A program made the position numbers and the translations under genes. The notes beneath the pieces are model-generated. The model did not search any database and was not told the origin of the DNA. It was given only the letters and a program-made list of their open reading frames with translations. DNA of 64,000 nt from Mansonella perstans (lineage: Eukaryota > Nematoda > Chromadorea > Rhabditida > Onchocercidae), in NCBI GenBank assembly GCA_037074765.1, contig JBAMDO010000121.1, positions 1 to 64,000 of the forward strand. Reading direction: 5' to 3'. Positions 38,089 to 52,117 of the stretch are shown here, piece by piece (positions within the stretch are counted from its first letter, which is position 1; each line of letters starts with the position of its first letter).

Positions 38089-38758
38089 ATTCGATTCTAT
38101 TAACAACCACTGTTCACGGCATTTCAATCATTGAAATGATCTTTCCATTTGTATTCCTCTTTTTCCACGTTTGTTTTGATGGATTATACTTCAATCTAAA
38201 TAATCTCTTCATTGAACTATGAATATATGAGTCATCTACCATTACCTTAAGCAAATGTACTGTAGGCTTGATTCATTAGCTTTCCAATTACATCAATTTG
38301 AATAAGCGCTATAGAACTACACGGATTCCAGGCAGAAGCATACTGTCGCCTCTGGCGTGACGCCAAAAATGTCGGATGTGAATGACAGATTTTTTGCACA
38401 TTGGTGATATATTGAATTAGATTGATGCACGGGGGGATAGAGAAGTGGGGGTGGTTGCATTTTGAATGGGTTAATTATCGTAAATAGGTAGTATTTTTAA
38501 TCTGATTTTCTACCTGAACCATCTGAATTACTTGATTGAAATGCATTTTTGTAATTCTGAAGTTGTAATGTTGAAGTTTTTTTGTTGACGGGGCGTGTTT
38601 TGATTCTTCACTATCTTAATTTCAGTTCAAGATGATGTTTATCTCCAGATGGCGATTTTTGTTATATTTTGGTGGAATTACAAACTATTATTGAGTTTTT
38701 AACGGCAGTATCCATATAAAAATTTAGAATTAGAACGTCGTGAGTGAAAGTTTTTGAA

Positions 38759-41700
38759 ATGTCTGATATCAGCATGGAGAAAGAGGTGCACGTGGAAGAA
38801 CATCATCATGCAGAGGAGTGGGAAACTGGTGGGTCTTGTCATGTTTGATTCAACATTGTATGAGCTGACCGACATATTCACTCTGTAATCTTTAGATAAT
38901 ACAGATTCTTCAAGTAACAAACAGACAGCCACTCGAATCTCAGGTATTTCACAGCAAACTTTGCAAGCATTCGCAGAAAATACCAACAAGTTAGTTTTTT
39001 TTAGAGTATTTCCACTATTCGTAATGACGCTATTTTTTTTTTCCGAGTTTTAAAAAAAGCATGAAAATTTTTAGTGGCATGAAATTTACAGATATTTTCT
39101 CAGTATCTGCTCAAAAAATCACTCTTAATTAACAGCAACAACATTAAAATGGTTAGACTGATCTGGTTTTTTTAACATTTCCCTAGTACAATAGTAGGAT
39201 TCTCATAGGCAGTTTCAGTTTTTCCCTTCATACCGTGCACAATAAATTAGTCATTATGTTACCATTATATTTCATAATGAAGATTGGGCGGTTCTTTGCT
39301 AAAACTTTGTATCAGTTTTTACCAGATTAGTTAGGAAAAAAAAAACATTGAATTTTCCGCCCCTTTAGGAATGGAAGTGGGGACGAAGATGGTCGTTCAC
39401 TTAAAAAAATTATTATCGACGACGAAAATGATTCAAAAGAAAGCGACAATAGTATTGAAGATGCTGTTATTGGTTTATCATATCAGGTGTGGGTATAGTT
39501 ATTTGCATGCTAAGAATAAAAGCTCATCAGTTTGCAGCAAATTAGGAATAACAGAATTTGTTGGTTAACAGATATTTCATTCCAGTAATTAATGGATGCA
39601 CTACTGCACTGTTTTTTGATTTTGTTATTTTTGTGCTACATAAAGTGATAGACTAAGTTCGATTGAACAACTCTGTTGTCTTAATCAGCTAACTGTAAGA
39701 ACTAGTATCTGTCGCTAAAATAAGAAAAATGATCGTAAATAAATATGGTGGGTATAAAATTGGGCAGTCTAACATGCTCTAATGTAGGGTCATTGCTGGA
39801 TTCTTGTTTAGTAATATGCTTTTCATTTTACTGAGATTCTTGTTAGTCCTATATGTAATTATCTGAAACATGTAAACAGGATCATAATTATGGAAGACGA
39901 TCTGGAAATGTACAGAAAAATGATGGGGAAAATGGAGAAAAATTTCCTATCATTGGTGGACTTGCTTCTTACATCGGTATATTTAGAATCCTTTCCTACT
40001 TGTCACAGACTTTCTCACCGATAGTATTGATTGATTTCTTCATTTGCAGTTAACATTTAAAAAGTTGATGATGTTTTATTTAGGAGATCAAGTCAGTAAA
40101 ATTCCTGCAGGCCATCATTCTCGGGATATAAACTCGGGACACTTTTCAAGGTACTTTTATCATTTTCCTGGAGTTTAGACTCATGCAAAGATCTGCTTCA
40201 TTCTCGGAAATCTCTAACGAATAGGTTTGTTCAATAATGACAAACTATCCATAAAATTGATTCTCGTGTTGATAGAGGCTTTGAATTGGATGAGATATAT
40301 CATTCCTTTAGATCGCACAGTTATGGAACGCATTATCGAAAAATCGCGGAAATGGATCCACGCACATCTTGTAGAATTTATTCGACTGCTGTGGATGGAT
40401 GTCGGACGAACCAGATGCGAAGGCATGTTTTTGCAAATAAGGATGATAATGGTTTTTGTCTTACCTTAGATCTCATAAATTTATTCCAGTTATTACTTTT
40501 TATTCTCGCACAGGAAGGGGGTTGTTTCACTAATCTGTACAAAAAGTACTTCAGATATTTTGGTACCATTGACCATAGCAGCTTATCTAACTCAGTTATT
40601 TGATTCTTGATTATTCTGTTAATGTTAGCGGTTTCTTCCAGTGGACAGATATTTTCTCGACAAACTCCCATTACTGCTACTCAGAATTACCGGACATCTC
40701 GTCGAGGTTGGTTTTCGTTTAATGGCGTTTTCGAAAATGCAGTATAGTTGATGTTTGTTTTGTCTAAAATTTTTCAGCGAAACCCATATTCCTAGAATCA
40801 AAGGTTTGTTAGATGTCATTATCCGGACTTGATCTGAAAATATCTGATTACCACATGAAATAAGACCGATTAAGTTTTTCTGTTCTTCATTCTATCATAC
40901 ACGTTGAACATGATTTGCATTTTTTAAACGTGTTGTAGTTCGTACTCTTAAAATATTTTGTATAATTTGAATTGGAAAATATCATAATAATATTTTTAAG
41001 GTTTAGGGTTGACTCAGATGTCGGCCAATAATCAAAGCGACGTGTTGCTCCGCTCACGCCCTTTTGTCGGATCAGCTGGAACATTTGGGGTATCAACATC
41101 ATCAAGCAAAAGAGTTCTTCGACCGGTGTAAGTAGTTGGCGTTGTCTTCTTTTTCTTTTAGAAATGGTCGGAATGGTGAAACTGTCAAGTCACTTAACAT
41201 CTCTAGATATCTGTTTAGACATCATCCAATTTCTGCAGTACAAACATTTCGTCAGAATATTCGTCAAATAATTCCTGCTAGCAAATCAGTTTCGGCAACA
41301 ATGCCTGCTTATGCAACGGCAGTTAATACAACAAGTGCTGATTCCGAAACACGGGTCATGGACATGAGTGTTGGTTTGGCGCCGTTCCTTGTGCCATCTC
41401 GAAGACCTCGTCCGGTTATCCGAAGTCGAGGTGACATTTTTAATTAGAGAAATTTTTTTCCATTCTTGATTTTATGATATGTATTGCTGACTTACACAGC
41501 GGTGCAACCAAATTAGGCAACAAACTGTTCAAAACACTGTTAGGCAATAATAGACTTTCAAAACAGGCTTTCTGGCACCAGTTGTCACAGCGCTAATTCA
41601 TTACAAATACGAACTTAATACGATTGGGTATTGTATGGTCGGGTTAGGTGTATGTCGCCACGACCATATATTTTGAACCGAAACTGCCAATTGTTGTTCA

Positions 41701-44700
41701 CTTAGACAATTGAATCGCTTTGTTCCAATTTACCTGGTGTCGTATTTTTATGATGGGCTTTTAAATGAACGTCTTAAATGCAAGATTTAAATGAACGTCT
41801 TAAATACAAGATGACAACATGTTGTAGTGCGGGCAGCACGTGAATCAGATAAAGAAACAGAACTGTTGGTGCAGAAAACTATCGTCAGTGACCCCCAGGT
41901 GAACTTGATCCTTGAACTCGTTTATTTAGTATATAGTATTTATTAGTCTATTAACATTAATCGTAAGGATGAATATCAATACTGGCAATAGTGTTTAGAT
42001 AGATACTGTTCACTCTGAAAAGCAGTCTGACGTTATTACTGATCCCGGACAACATCTCCGGAAGAATGTAGCTCATAATAGTGGAGCTGTCAAACAGCAG
42101 TATATCATGGCGGAGCCGCTTGAACCTTGTCATGTTCCTCGTCTTCAGCATACTGTTCAACAGGTTGAAATTACATTTAATTTTTCAAATCCCTTTGTCT
42201 TTTTCAGTTTCTTTTGCATAGGCTTCAGAAATTTTTTTGTTGCTTAACGTCATCAGTTGGTTAGTATTGGTACGAAGGAGGATGTTGCGTTGCTGGTCGG
42301 AATTCAGTTTGTTGCACAGCAAATTTCTCTAGAAAATGTTGCATATTTGAGAAATCGCTAATGTTGTTGGAGATATTTTAAAAGCATTTTGTAATACTCT
42401 CTCCCGATTGTGTAGAAAAGGAAGGCATCAGATTTTATACTGAGCTGTTAAAAATTAGGAATGCGGAAATGAACTTTTATTTTTTGTAGCGTGAAGGCCA
42501 AAATGATTCGATGGTAAGCATGGCTGTGGATGAAAAGTTGTTACCGACGAGTCTTCAGAATTCCTCTGCAGTGGTTTGTAAAGAAGAAAAGCAGGAAGAA
42601 GCATCTTTACAGGTTTACTATCGTTATTACGACAGCCTTGTTAATTGCTATGGATGTTGTGTTTGTATACACTCTGCAGATCATCTGTAACAATCGTTAA
42701 CATCATACCTTTCTACATAAAATTGTTGTAAATAGTTTAAGCAATGGAACTTTTCATTTCGAATTCTGGATTCTGTGACTGGAATCTAAAAAATCTAGTA
42801 TTTTCTGAACTTAATTTTTTGTTGACAAAGAATTCTAACCTAAGATAAATTTCACGATATCACAGAATAGTTTTATCACATCATTTCTGGCTTAGTGGTC
42901 CTGTTTGGGTATTTCATAAACCTTGTTTTTCGAAACTTCATCATTCCAAGCATCGTTAAAGCAAGTTAAAATAATGCAAATATAATAATGCAGTTAAACT
43001 GGAGACATTCCACCTTTTTTCATTCCAGAGTCTTGCTGTTGATTCTCGGGAGCAGATTCACGTCAATAATAATGACAGAATACATGAACCGCAACAAACT
43101 GCTCAAGCTTGTATAGCATTTCCTCATCGTTCGCAGCAGGATATCGCAAAATATGTTGAGGAACATTATCGGAAGTCTCAAAAGGTTCTTTTTTTTCCTT
43201 TTTTTGAGACATGAGTTTTATTAACGTTAAACCATTATCTTAATGTTTATTGGGGAAACATCAACCTACATTGTAGGAATCATTCGTTGCCAATTCTCGT
43301 CAGCTTCTTACTCGACAACTCGATGAACTGCAGATGCGACAGGTCTCGACGATCGTTTGTTTTCACGATATGATTTGGTTGGCTTTTAAAACGCTGGGTT
43401 GTTTTCTTATTTTTTTGTTTGTAGTCCCGAACTCGTCATTCCGAAGCAGTCGATTTCGACAATTCTAAGAAAGTGAAGCCGATGGATCGTGTTGTTCAGC
43501 AGTCTGTGTCACAATCTGTAATAAGTATTTCGGTAAATAATTCCTCTAAAGGATCTATAGAGGTATCTGTAAAATGATTAAGTAAAATATGGCTTGAAAT
43601 CTCTATTTACATTGAGTTCGAAATTTTCTTTCTGCAGGCCTAAACATTGCACAATGCTTCATTCAAATTAAGATAGTTGGAGCTGCCTTGATAAAAGTTG
43701 TAGTACACTGTTTAAGTTGTATACACTCAAAATTTTGTACTGTCGCTTATCACTTTAATCCATTAATTCTACAGTTTTTTTTTTTTTTTTTTTTTTTCGA
43801 ATTTCGCCTATTTGTGCAATGTAAAATTCAGGAAATTGGTCTGCATCGACAGGAACCAATATCGCCTGGACATGTCGCCTCTCTTGATCAAGATCATAGT
43901 CTTGATCTACGACAACAAAAGGTAACGCAGTCAGCTTCGGTTGAAATGGAAATGTGTATGTTGCCCTCCAAAAGCAGAACAATGAATGATAATATCCCAG
44001 CAGCGTCTGACAGTGCAGGTATTCTTTAATTTTTTCGATTTCTTTTTAGCGTGCATCGACCTGCGATCGTAGTAGGTTGCCAACTCATCGGAATTGATTT
44101 ACATAATCAGTTGTGGTAGGCTATGATTCTGAAAACTTTGTATGATTCAGTTCGATTTTCAGTCACTTTGAAAAAAGCTGACCATAAAACTTCTTCGGTC
44201 GAAGATATGTGGAGTGGCGAAGAACCATCGGTTTTTAATGAAGCATGTAATGAGGTTTTGAATCAGCGATTTTCTATTGCGACACGTTCATCGCTTAGCG
44301 GAGCTGAAGAGGAGACGACTGTGAATGGTTTGGTTGACAATTTTTATGCAGTTATAAAATCCAGATACTAGTGATGTGAACACTTTTGTTAGATGTTGCA
44401 TTCATTGACTTCTGATTTTGCAGATAATGCTGATGAAAAAGAAACGGAAGATGAAGGTATTCGAACTACCAAAATAGCCACTGGTTTAGATTCGCCTTCA
44501 AACAACAACAGTGAAGACGATTGGGAGGAAGAATACACGACACGTTGTTACTGTGGATTAAATCATAACGACGAATTTATGATACAGTGTGATGTATGCA
44601 GGTAATTTTTGGGTGATGGCGCCACCGTCTATGATTTCGAAAACGAAGATGGCGTTGTTTTCAAATAATATCTTTAATAATTCTCTTATCTGTGAAAAGA

Positions 44701-47700
44701 AAGCTATAATTTTGTATCTGTAACAAATGATAAATTGTTAGTCGAAAATATGGAAAGTAAAGCATTGCAAAAGCTTGGTGGATATTTCAGTGTGTGGCAA
44801 CACGGCAAATGTATGGACATTGATCGACGTCGAGTGCCAGATACATATCAATGTGAAGAATGCAATCCACGTTATTTGAAATTTAGCAAAACTCAGGCAC
44901 GGGAGATGCAGTTGAAAGCACTTGCTCAACAACGCAAAGAAAAGGAAAAGAAACATCGCCAAAGAGTTAAAGGACATTTTAAGAAGAAAATTCGAGAAAA
45001 ATCTGTAGGTTTCAAAGGCATTATTAATTTCAGTACTGGTGAAACTGCAGTTCGTGCGAATATGGCAGGGTTACTTGTCCAAGTCATTTAAGATTAGATG
45101 ATATGTTAGAGAAAACATCTTAGAATATGTAAACATATGATAAACTGACTGAGGTTTCCAAAATGTGATTCGTGTGATTCGAACTGAGGTTTCCAAAATG
45201 TGATTCGTGTGATTCGAACTGTGAGGATTTGTATTATCTATGTATTCTTAGGAAGAAACGAAGAAAAAACAATTAAGAGGAAATTCATCGAAAAATTATG
45301 TCGAATGTTTCAAGTATGAATACACAAGATCTGTCATGGCATTTTCACGCAAACACGAAGACACGGTAGATCCCATTTGTCATTTTTTTAGTCGATGCAT
45401 TTAAGTTTTTGAAATAATCTCTGTGTCCTTGCTTTGTGAAATTTCATGTAGGAATTACTTGTTTTGAATTAAGCATAAATAAGGAGTTTGAAGGGTGATC
45501 CTGCGACATTGGAAATATTGCGAAATGACGACGGTGTGAGTGTTATGTATGTCACGCATGTGTCGATGGGATTGGTTTCGACACGGCTTTACCATGGTGA
45601 TGAACCGGTAATGTATATTTGTGGTCGTGTATCGCTACCCTGTGAATGTCGTGGTCGAGAAGAGCCAGGCGCGATCGTACCTTTTGTCACTTTATATAGG
45701 TAGGTTATTATATCTTGCACAGTCGTCGCACTTAAAATTGCTTAAGGTTGTCCGAAATTGGATAAAACTTTATTATTTTTCTTGATAATTTGTGTGTTCG
45801 ATGTTGCAGTTATGAAAAGTGGCTTGATAGAGGTATGCTAGTATAAAGCTATACTAGTTTTTGGTAGATATGTCGGTAAGCTCTGGAAGAGAGCAGGGAA
45901 GTGTAAAAATACACTGTTTTGGTTTTATTTCATGTACATCGTACACGTGATATTTTGATTGAGCCTGAATTTTTTTTTTTATTTTGATTGATAATATTTC
46001 GTACGAATTATATTTTTAGTGACCTAGTAATTGAGGGAAACAGCGAACCTACATCAATTTGTATTGATGCTCGTCGCTTCGGTTCGAAAGCACGATTTGC
46101 TCGTGCATCTTGCCGACCAAATATCAAGATGGAACATTTCTTTTTGAAAGGCAAGCTGCATATCATCGGTATTGCTGCTGGAAACATCGAACGTGGTGAA
46201 GAGGTTATCATTTTTTACATTTTTCATACATAACTGATGTATTTCTGTTTTGTACTAACTTTACAGAAGCTATAAGGACTGAAAGCGCTTCGGCTAAAAG
46301 TGATCAAATCTTGAAGCATTTAGGATAAGATTTAGGCTTATAGATGGAATATGCGTTTTCAGTGTTGTTTTGGTGTGATTTAGATTACTGTTCCGTTCGA
46401 TGCCGATTACTTCATGTCAAAAACGAAACTTGTTTGCGCGTGTTCAGCAGATGACGAGGATGATGGCGGTGTGGATTGTTTAGTCCGTAACTTCAATCGG
46501 TCGCTCGAACAAAAACAGAATTCAATCACTGCTACGGTTGGTGCATTATTATGTGGTAAAATAAACAACGAAATTTCTCCAATCTTTTTTTCTGCTCACA
46601 TTTGTAGAGGGATATGCTACATATAGCTATACAGAGTGTTTCAGTTGTTACAATACAGTGTGTGGTCATTTTTGTTAAAATTTGCGTTATTGCTTATCAG
46701 TAAGAACCAATGGGTTCCTTTGTTATTGATTTTTTCTTGTTAATCGGGGTTATATTCATTGAGGCGGAGTTCCGTATTTCTTATATCTGCTAAGAATAGT
46801 TCAACTGATGGGGTCGTTGCTGTGTTTTTGACCAATCGAATACACATGAAATTGAAATTTGCAGAGCTCAAACATAATTTCGCGTCCAATAGTAAACGTT
46901 GATTCCACTTCGAAGCATAACTCCAAAAAGCAATGTATGGAGAAAAAAGTTCAAGCGGATATGAAGTCTAAAAATATTGCAAGTGGATCTCGGTACACTC
47001 CTGCAACATTTTCATCAAAAGTAACTCCATCTGGTTATAGTGGTGAAATTAATACAGTCGGAACAGTGGAAACAGCAACGCCTTTAACATCTGCCACAGA
47101 AAATGCCAATGCATCTAAGAAGGATGTATTGATAGACAGCTTTATAAAAATGTACGTCGTTTGCTAATAAGATTTTCACAAAGCTTTTTATTTCGTAATT
47201 TTTGAAAGATGCGGTGTAATTATTTCCCAGAGAAATATAGACTGTAAATGAGTAATCTATTCGCTGAGTGAAATTATGGGAACTAGTTGTTTCGGAGCAT
47301 TTGATTTTTTTTGCTTTAGACAATCCCGTACTCATGTCACCGAAAGCGGTTCTCCAAAAAAAGCTCGGACTAAGCTTCGGAAGATATCTCCAAGTACTAT
47401 GTCATACAGGAAAAAAGGCAGCATCAAATTACGCTATCGTGGAGCAGTTAGTTACGGAGCAGTCGGAACTAAGCAAAAAGCATGCAAAAATGAATGCGAA
47501 AATTCCATCATTGCACCAAAGACGGAAACGTTTGTTGTTCTTTTATGAAAATTTGTTAATAATTATTTACTAAGCAAAATAATTTCACATGAATTGGTCT
47601 CTGAGTACGATTCGGTTGCGAATTTAATTATTAGTTTTATGGAAATTCTTGAAATTCGCGAATGTATTTTTTTCAAGTGAAATTACTGATGCTGCCATGG

Positions 47701-50700
47701 GCACAACGGATATGGACAGCACACTGAAAAAAGTAACTTGTTCACTTAGCGGCGAAAGGAGTGTGCAAGTAAAGGTATTTTTTTTCCAGTTTGTTTATCA
47801 TCAACCGCTTTTCAAATGCCTTGAAGACAGTTGATGGATAACTTTTTTTTCAGGAACAGTATGAAGAAAAGAAGCAAACCGCATCAAATAAAGAGTGTGA
47901 AGGACAGTCTATGGAAGAAAATAAGTTTGTCGCGGAAAAATTGCAAACACACGTAGAAGTTGAAATGGAAATTGAGAGTGCACGAAAATCAGATGCAATA
48001 AATGCAGAAGCAGTCGCTATAACGAATATCGGCAAATCTAGAAAGAGACGACGAGCTTCTATTGATGCGAGAATAATTGGCGCAGTTGATAAGATAGGGG
48101 AAAATGAAGTTAACAAACACTTAGTCACTGTGAATAGTTCAACGAAGAAAATACATAGTAGAAGCGGTATATTGGAAGAGGTTGAAACTGTGAACTATAC
48201 GCTTCCGGAGGAGCGCAATAAACCCATGGCAAGTTTTTTCTATCATAGCTTATATAGAAACATGTAAACGATATATCTGTTAATTCTTTAGTGCTTTGGA
48301 CTTTTTTAATTTTTTTTTCGCGACAGCTTCCCCTGTTCTAGTCTCGAGAAGAGCGTAAAGTATTGCAAGAGCTTGCACTGTTCGAACGCATGCAACAGCG
48401 TGAGGCGAAACGGCAGCAACATGTCTTTACGCGTGGATCGGGAAGTACTGGGAGCGTTCGCCGCCGCCCTTCATCTACTAGTGGTCCATCGGTGGAGTCT
48501 TCAAAAGCAACGAAAATTACAGATAGTGCTAGTGATGGAAAAAACCCAACAAAGAGACAGCGAAACCAGTGAGTTTTGCAAGAAATCAGTGCTTGTATTG
48601 TTCAATATTGACTGAGAGTTGTGATATGATTGAAAACATCATGCAGGAATGGCACAAAAAGGGCTAAAAACGCAAAAGGCCGAAGACGTGTATCAAACTC
48701 GGAATGTCTTTCAACAATTACGAAGGAACGAGGTCGTACGTTGAGCGAAGATGCAAAATGGCGAGAAAAATCCGAAGCAGAGCAGGGTGTGTGTACTTCA
48801 TTTTTTAATCTAATATCATTTGTTGACGTGAATCGTATTTCTGAAAGCTACATTAACTCACACAGTTGTAGCTAAACAACAAAACACGGGTGGCATATGA
48901 GCAGTAAAAGTGTTAATTTTGCATGATCATTTGCATGTTTTAATCAGTTGTTAAAAAAACGAACCATCTCAGTGTCTCGCAGATCATCTACTTACTTTTT
49001 TTTAAAGTCTTCATATGCCTTGTTGCACTGCAGGTTTAAACAGCAACTTGATTAAAAAGGCGGTCTCATTTTCGCCCCGTGCTCAAAGCTTTACTGCTGA
49101 ACCAAAGTCAGAATCCAAAACGAAAGGAAACGTAGGAGATATGAAAACTTGTCTTTGTTAGTAGTTACTGTCTGAGGCTTATTTTCGATTATAAGAAAAT
49201 TTAATTAAGAGATCAAAAATAGGACTTTAAAAACACGAACTGAACTCTGCTTAGGGTTATACAAAATGGTTAAGTTTAGAATTCTACGAAAATAGCATTT
49301 CTTTTTTTTTTCAGCACTTCAAACTACAGACATTACTGGTGAGGTAAAACCGCTAGAACTGGAAGTGTTTATTGATAATCCCGTTGTCAGTTGCGAAGGT
49401 TCTTTGCTATGTGCAAAGCGAGAAATCCAAAACGCAAGTTTCATCCAGGAGAGCAGTACAACTACTTGCCCTCTTGATGAGGAGCATGTAAATGATGAGG
49501 TGGGCGTTTTGTTTTAATTTCACGCCAATATTGATTAATGCAAGAAAACGTTAAGGTTTTTTAGGTAGAGCCGCTGCTGAAAAGAAAGCGTGAAAGTCAT
49601 GATATGAATGAAGAAAATGATTCAGATATGCCAGGAGGACCTCCATACAGTTCGAGTTTCGGCGACGCTGATTCTTCCATACGTAAACCAGGTAAATTAC
49701 TCATATTTTATAAAAATAATAATTCGTATTTTATAAAAATATATAATTCGCATACCATTGGTTTTCGGACTTAATATTACAAGCATTTAATGGAATTATG
49801 ATGCCTTTGGTATAATTCTCAATTTTTGCTTGTAAAGTTATATGTTTGATTTATTACAGAAGAAATTCGTGCTTTCTTCCGTAAGATGATTGAAATTGAG
49901 ACTGGTTGTGAACCATCGGATTTTTTGCTTAATTTCCAAACGTTGGAAGGAGTTCAGTTCCCTTCGACTTCTTTACATGCTAAATGCGGTAAAAATCAAA
50001 TGAAAGTTGCGGAAGCTCCCAAAAAAAAGATGTCGCTGGATGAATATAAAAGAAGAAAGAGCTCAAAAACCGTCATAGATTCGGAGAAGTAAATTCTTTT
50101 TCATTAAGAAATGATCAACTTGAAGGATTAGCAGAATATTGTTTAAACCGATTGTTTTTTAAGGAATTCAAATTTTTAGTTGTATGTGTATTTTTGCGAA
50201 GCATTTTTTATTACTCTCAAATACTGTTGTGTGCATCATTGCATTTGAATGTTAGGAACTATAATTTGTTGTTGATTAGACAGATGTCCTATTACCTCTC
50301 GTAAGTTGGCACAGTTTGTTTCGCTTTGACAGCAGATTTCGCACGCAACCTTCCTGCAAATTTTAAGCAGAGCTTTTCTGCCAGGTGTTTTTTAATGATT
50401 AAGCATATTTCCTGAAGGTTTTTGTTACCAAGGGAGATGTCAGAAAATTTCCATGCAGTAATAAGTAATATGACATAGTTTTGTAGAACATCTGCAATTG
50501 CAACCGAAAAGAGAGCAGAAGACGATGAGCACAAGAGGATGGCATTATCTCGTTCTTTCATTCCGGTAATGAGCGCTAGTGGAAATATTGGAAAGCGTGC
50601 ATCACTTCGTCTTGGTGCCCTTCCTGATCCTGTACAGTTGCGTGCAACTCCTACGCTTTCAATTGATGACCTGAAACGTCGTATCTATCGGCAAATGACA

Positions 50701-51894
50701 CCTTCAACTGCAGTATGCTCGAATACTGGCGGTATTTCACCTTCTTTTACGGTGCAGAAAAACGCTTCACATACCTCACCAGGACAGTGCTCTGAGGTGA
50801 GTGATACGCTTGATTGCGACATTTTGTGATATTTAGATATGAAACTGACACACTTTATATTTTACCCTGTCCTTCGGGACATTTCATATATGTGCCTGCT
50901 CAGTGTTTTGGTTTAACAGTGTCATTTTAAAACAAATTATCACTCATCATTCAAAGATTGTAAAATGTTATTCAAAAAAAAAGAAATTGCGGAAGCTGGA
51001 AGTCCAAGGTCTTGCAAAGTAGGTAAGTCTGTTCGTGAAGACATGTAAGGAAAATAGCGGAATTCCTCATTTCTGGCGATACGCATTTTTTGTGGTTTCA
51101 AGATTTTATTTTTGAAGTGATTATTTGGTGATTTTGGATTTGACGCTTTTTTGTTCTTTTAACCATTGGATTCTTACTTTTCTACAATTTCGTCTCCTGC
51201 TTCTCTGCTTTAATTATTGTGATTCGGTAGTCAAAATCTATTTAAAAACTTTGGATTAAGGAAGTTCTGAGCCAAGTAAAAAGTTCGGTAATGCCAAACA
51301 CGCTGATACAACTCCGTATTGTCCATATTATTTATTGCTATTTATTGTTTATACTCTATACTAAGTGATGAACACACTTTTAACACATCTTTGTTTAAAA
51401 GTAATATACGAATCCATTTTTCACTCACATGAAAGTGGGCGGGTTTCGATACCTTAATTTATACAGGAATTTCAGGAAGAACCAGCTTCATTTGCATCCT
51501 CGTCTTCATCACCATCATGGCGAAGAGAACTACCTTCAGTCGTAGCTTCCAATAAAGACAAAAGACTTCCGCTCGAAGAAAGATTACGCTTGGTACTCGG
51601 CTGTGGTGAAGCTGATAGGTACAGTTCGTCTGTATCTCCACCACCTGCTCCACCACCACCTCCACCACCTCCCCCTCCTCTTCCTATCAAAAATACAGGT
51701 TAGTGTTCAAATTTAGAGATTAAACGAGCAGAAGTTTCAGTCCTAGTTTGATTTGGCATGTTTAATAGGTTTTTCTTTTTAACTTGCTCATTATACATTA
51801 GCAAAACATTTCTGTTTTTCCAGAAATACCAAAACTGAGATACGATCTCTCTGGTGACGTTCATTCGGATATTCCTCTACCGCCACCACTGTAG
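38759..51894 (+). CDS. set-26: KMT2E (MLL5)/SETD5-family PHD-SET chromatin protein, 37 exons
   Basis: Thirty-seven exons join in phase to about 1938 aa. First exons: 38759-38828, 38896-38989, 39369-39486, 39880-39976. PHD finger exons 44424-44601 and 44791-45004 (residues ~760-802: CYCG, CDVC, WQHGKC, CEEC). SET exons 45494-45699, 46020-46203, 46384-46536. Later key exons: 47854-48228, 48342-48568, 49860-50088, 50487-50796, 51467-51698, 51824-51894. DHNY at residues 95-98 sits in GLSYQDHNYG, like human KMT2E. The SET core has [10 protein letters not shown] instead of NHSC, as in this family, which is thought to have little or no methyltransferase activity and to act as an H3K4me3 reader at active genes. 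MSREERK then [12 protein letters not shown] match conserved family motifs. A polyproline run (~1896-1911) precedes the end. Uncertain junctions: exon 6 end (40426), exon 22 start (45494). In C. elegans the orthologues are SET-9/SET-26. Confidence 0.9.
40778..40803 (+). other. 26-nt micro-exon of the KMT2E-family gene
   Basis: The exon is bounded by TTTTTCAG and a GTTTGT donor. Its length keeps phase between SSETH... and [13 protein letters not shown]. It is supported only by splice signals and phase. Confidence 0.6.
45149..45217. repeat. 35-bp direct repeat in an intron
   Basis: The segment starting CTGAGGTTTCCAAAATGTGA recurs 35 bp later, nearly identical (CTGAGG at 45149 and 45184), in the intron before the exon at 45252. 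A recent tandem duplication. Confidence 0.85.
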
Positions 51895-52117
51895 GCTATT
51901 CCATCTTGCAGTCTATCTGATCAACAGTCATTTGAAACACATGCGTCGGGACCCCGTAGAGACTAAAATTTATCTTCACTATGAGTTGTTCATGTTGTGG
52001 AACGCTTGTGATTATAGGCAACTCCTGTGTATAGTTGGATTCCAAGATATTAAAAAACTGTTGATCTTTGGGCTATCGTTTATCAGTTTATCTTTTTATC
52101 GGGTTATAAATTTTTTC

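Larger units (their letters stand above)
35163..38758. promoter_or_regulatory. Divergent intergenic region between NOL10 and the KMT2E-family gene
   Basis: This 3.6-kb interval separates two head-to-head genes and must carry both promoters. It holds three separate repeat clusters (35718-35883, 36551-36630, 37850-38088) and one possible non-coding 5' exon (36682-36742), all listed separately. A G/C-rich site around 38350 (GGCGTGACGCC next to AAAAA) resembles an E2F-type element, a weak inference. Confidence 0.5.

Noticed and set aside
37704..38127. Three overlapping minus-strand open frames of 81-128 codons with NSYANHLW-type repeats
   Set aside because: They are by-products of the octamer tandem array; all three frames are open because the unit contains no stop, and the 30/31-bp spacing shifts frame.
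43533..43562. Earlier donor (TCG|GTAAAT) for exon 16 of the KMT2E-family gene
   Set aside because: Both donors are in phase; I kept the later one (ending 43562) because the extra residues are open and polar. Alternative use remains possible.
45809..45832. Extra exon (SYEKWLDR) between the two SET-domain exons
   Set aside because: It has good splice sites, but including it breaks phase into the next exon and interrupts the conserved FVTLYSDL...CIDARRFG block.
47268..47573. Alternative frame over exon 26 of the KMT2E-family gene ([14 protein letters not shown]...)
   Set aside because: Only the other frame is in phase with both flanking exons (47151 and 47678).
51459..51690. Minus-strand Gly-rich open frames
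   Set aside because: Antisense of the polyproline and Ser-rich exon of the KMT2E-family gene, whose plus frame is in phase with its neighbours.
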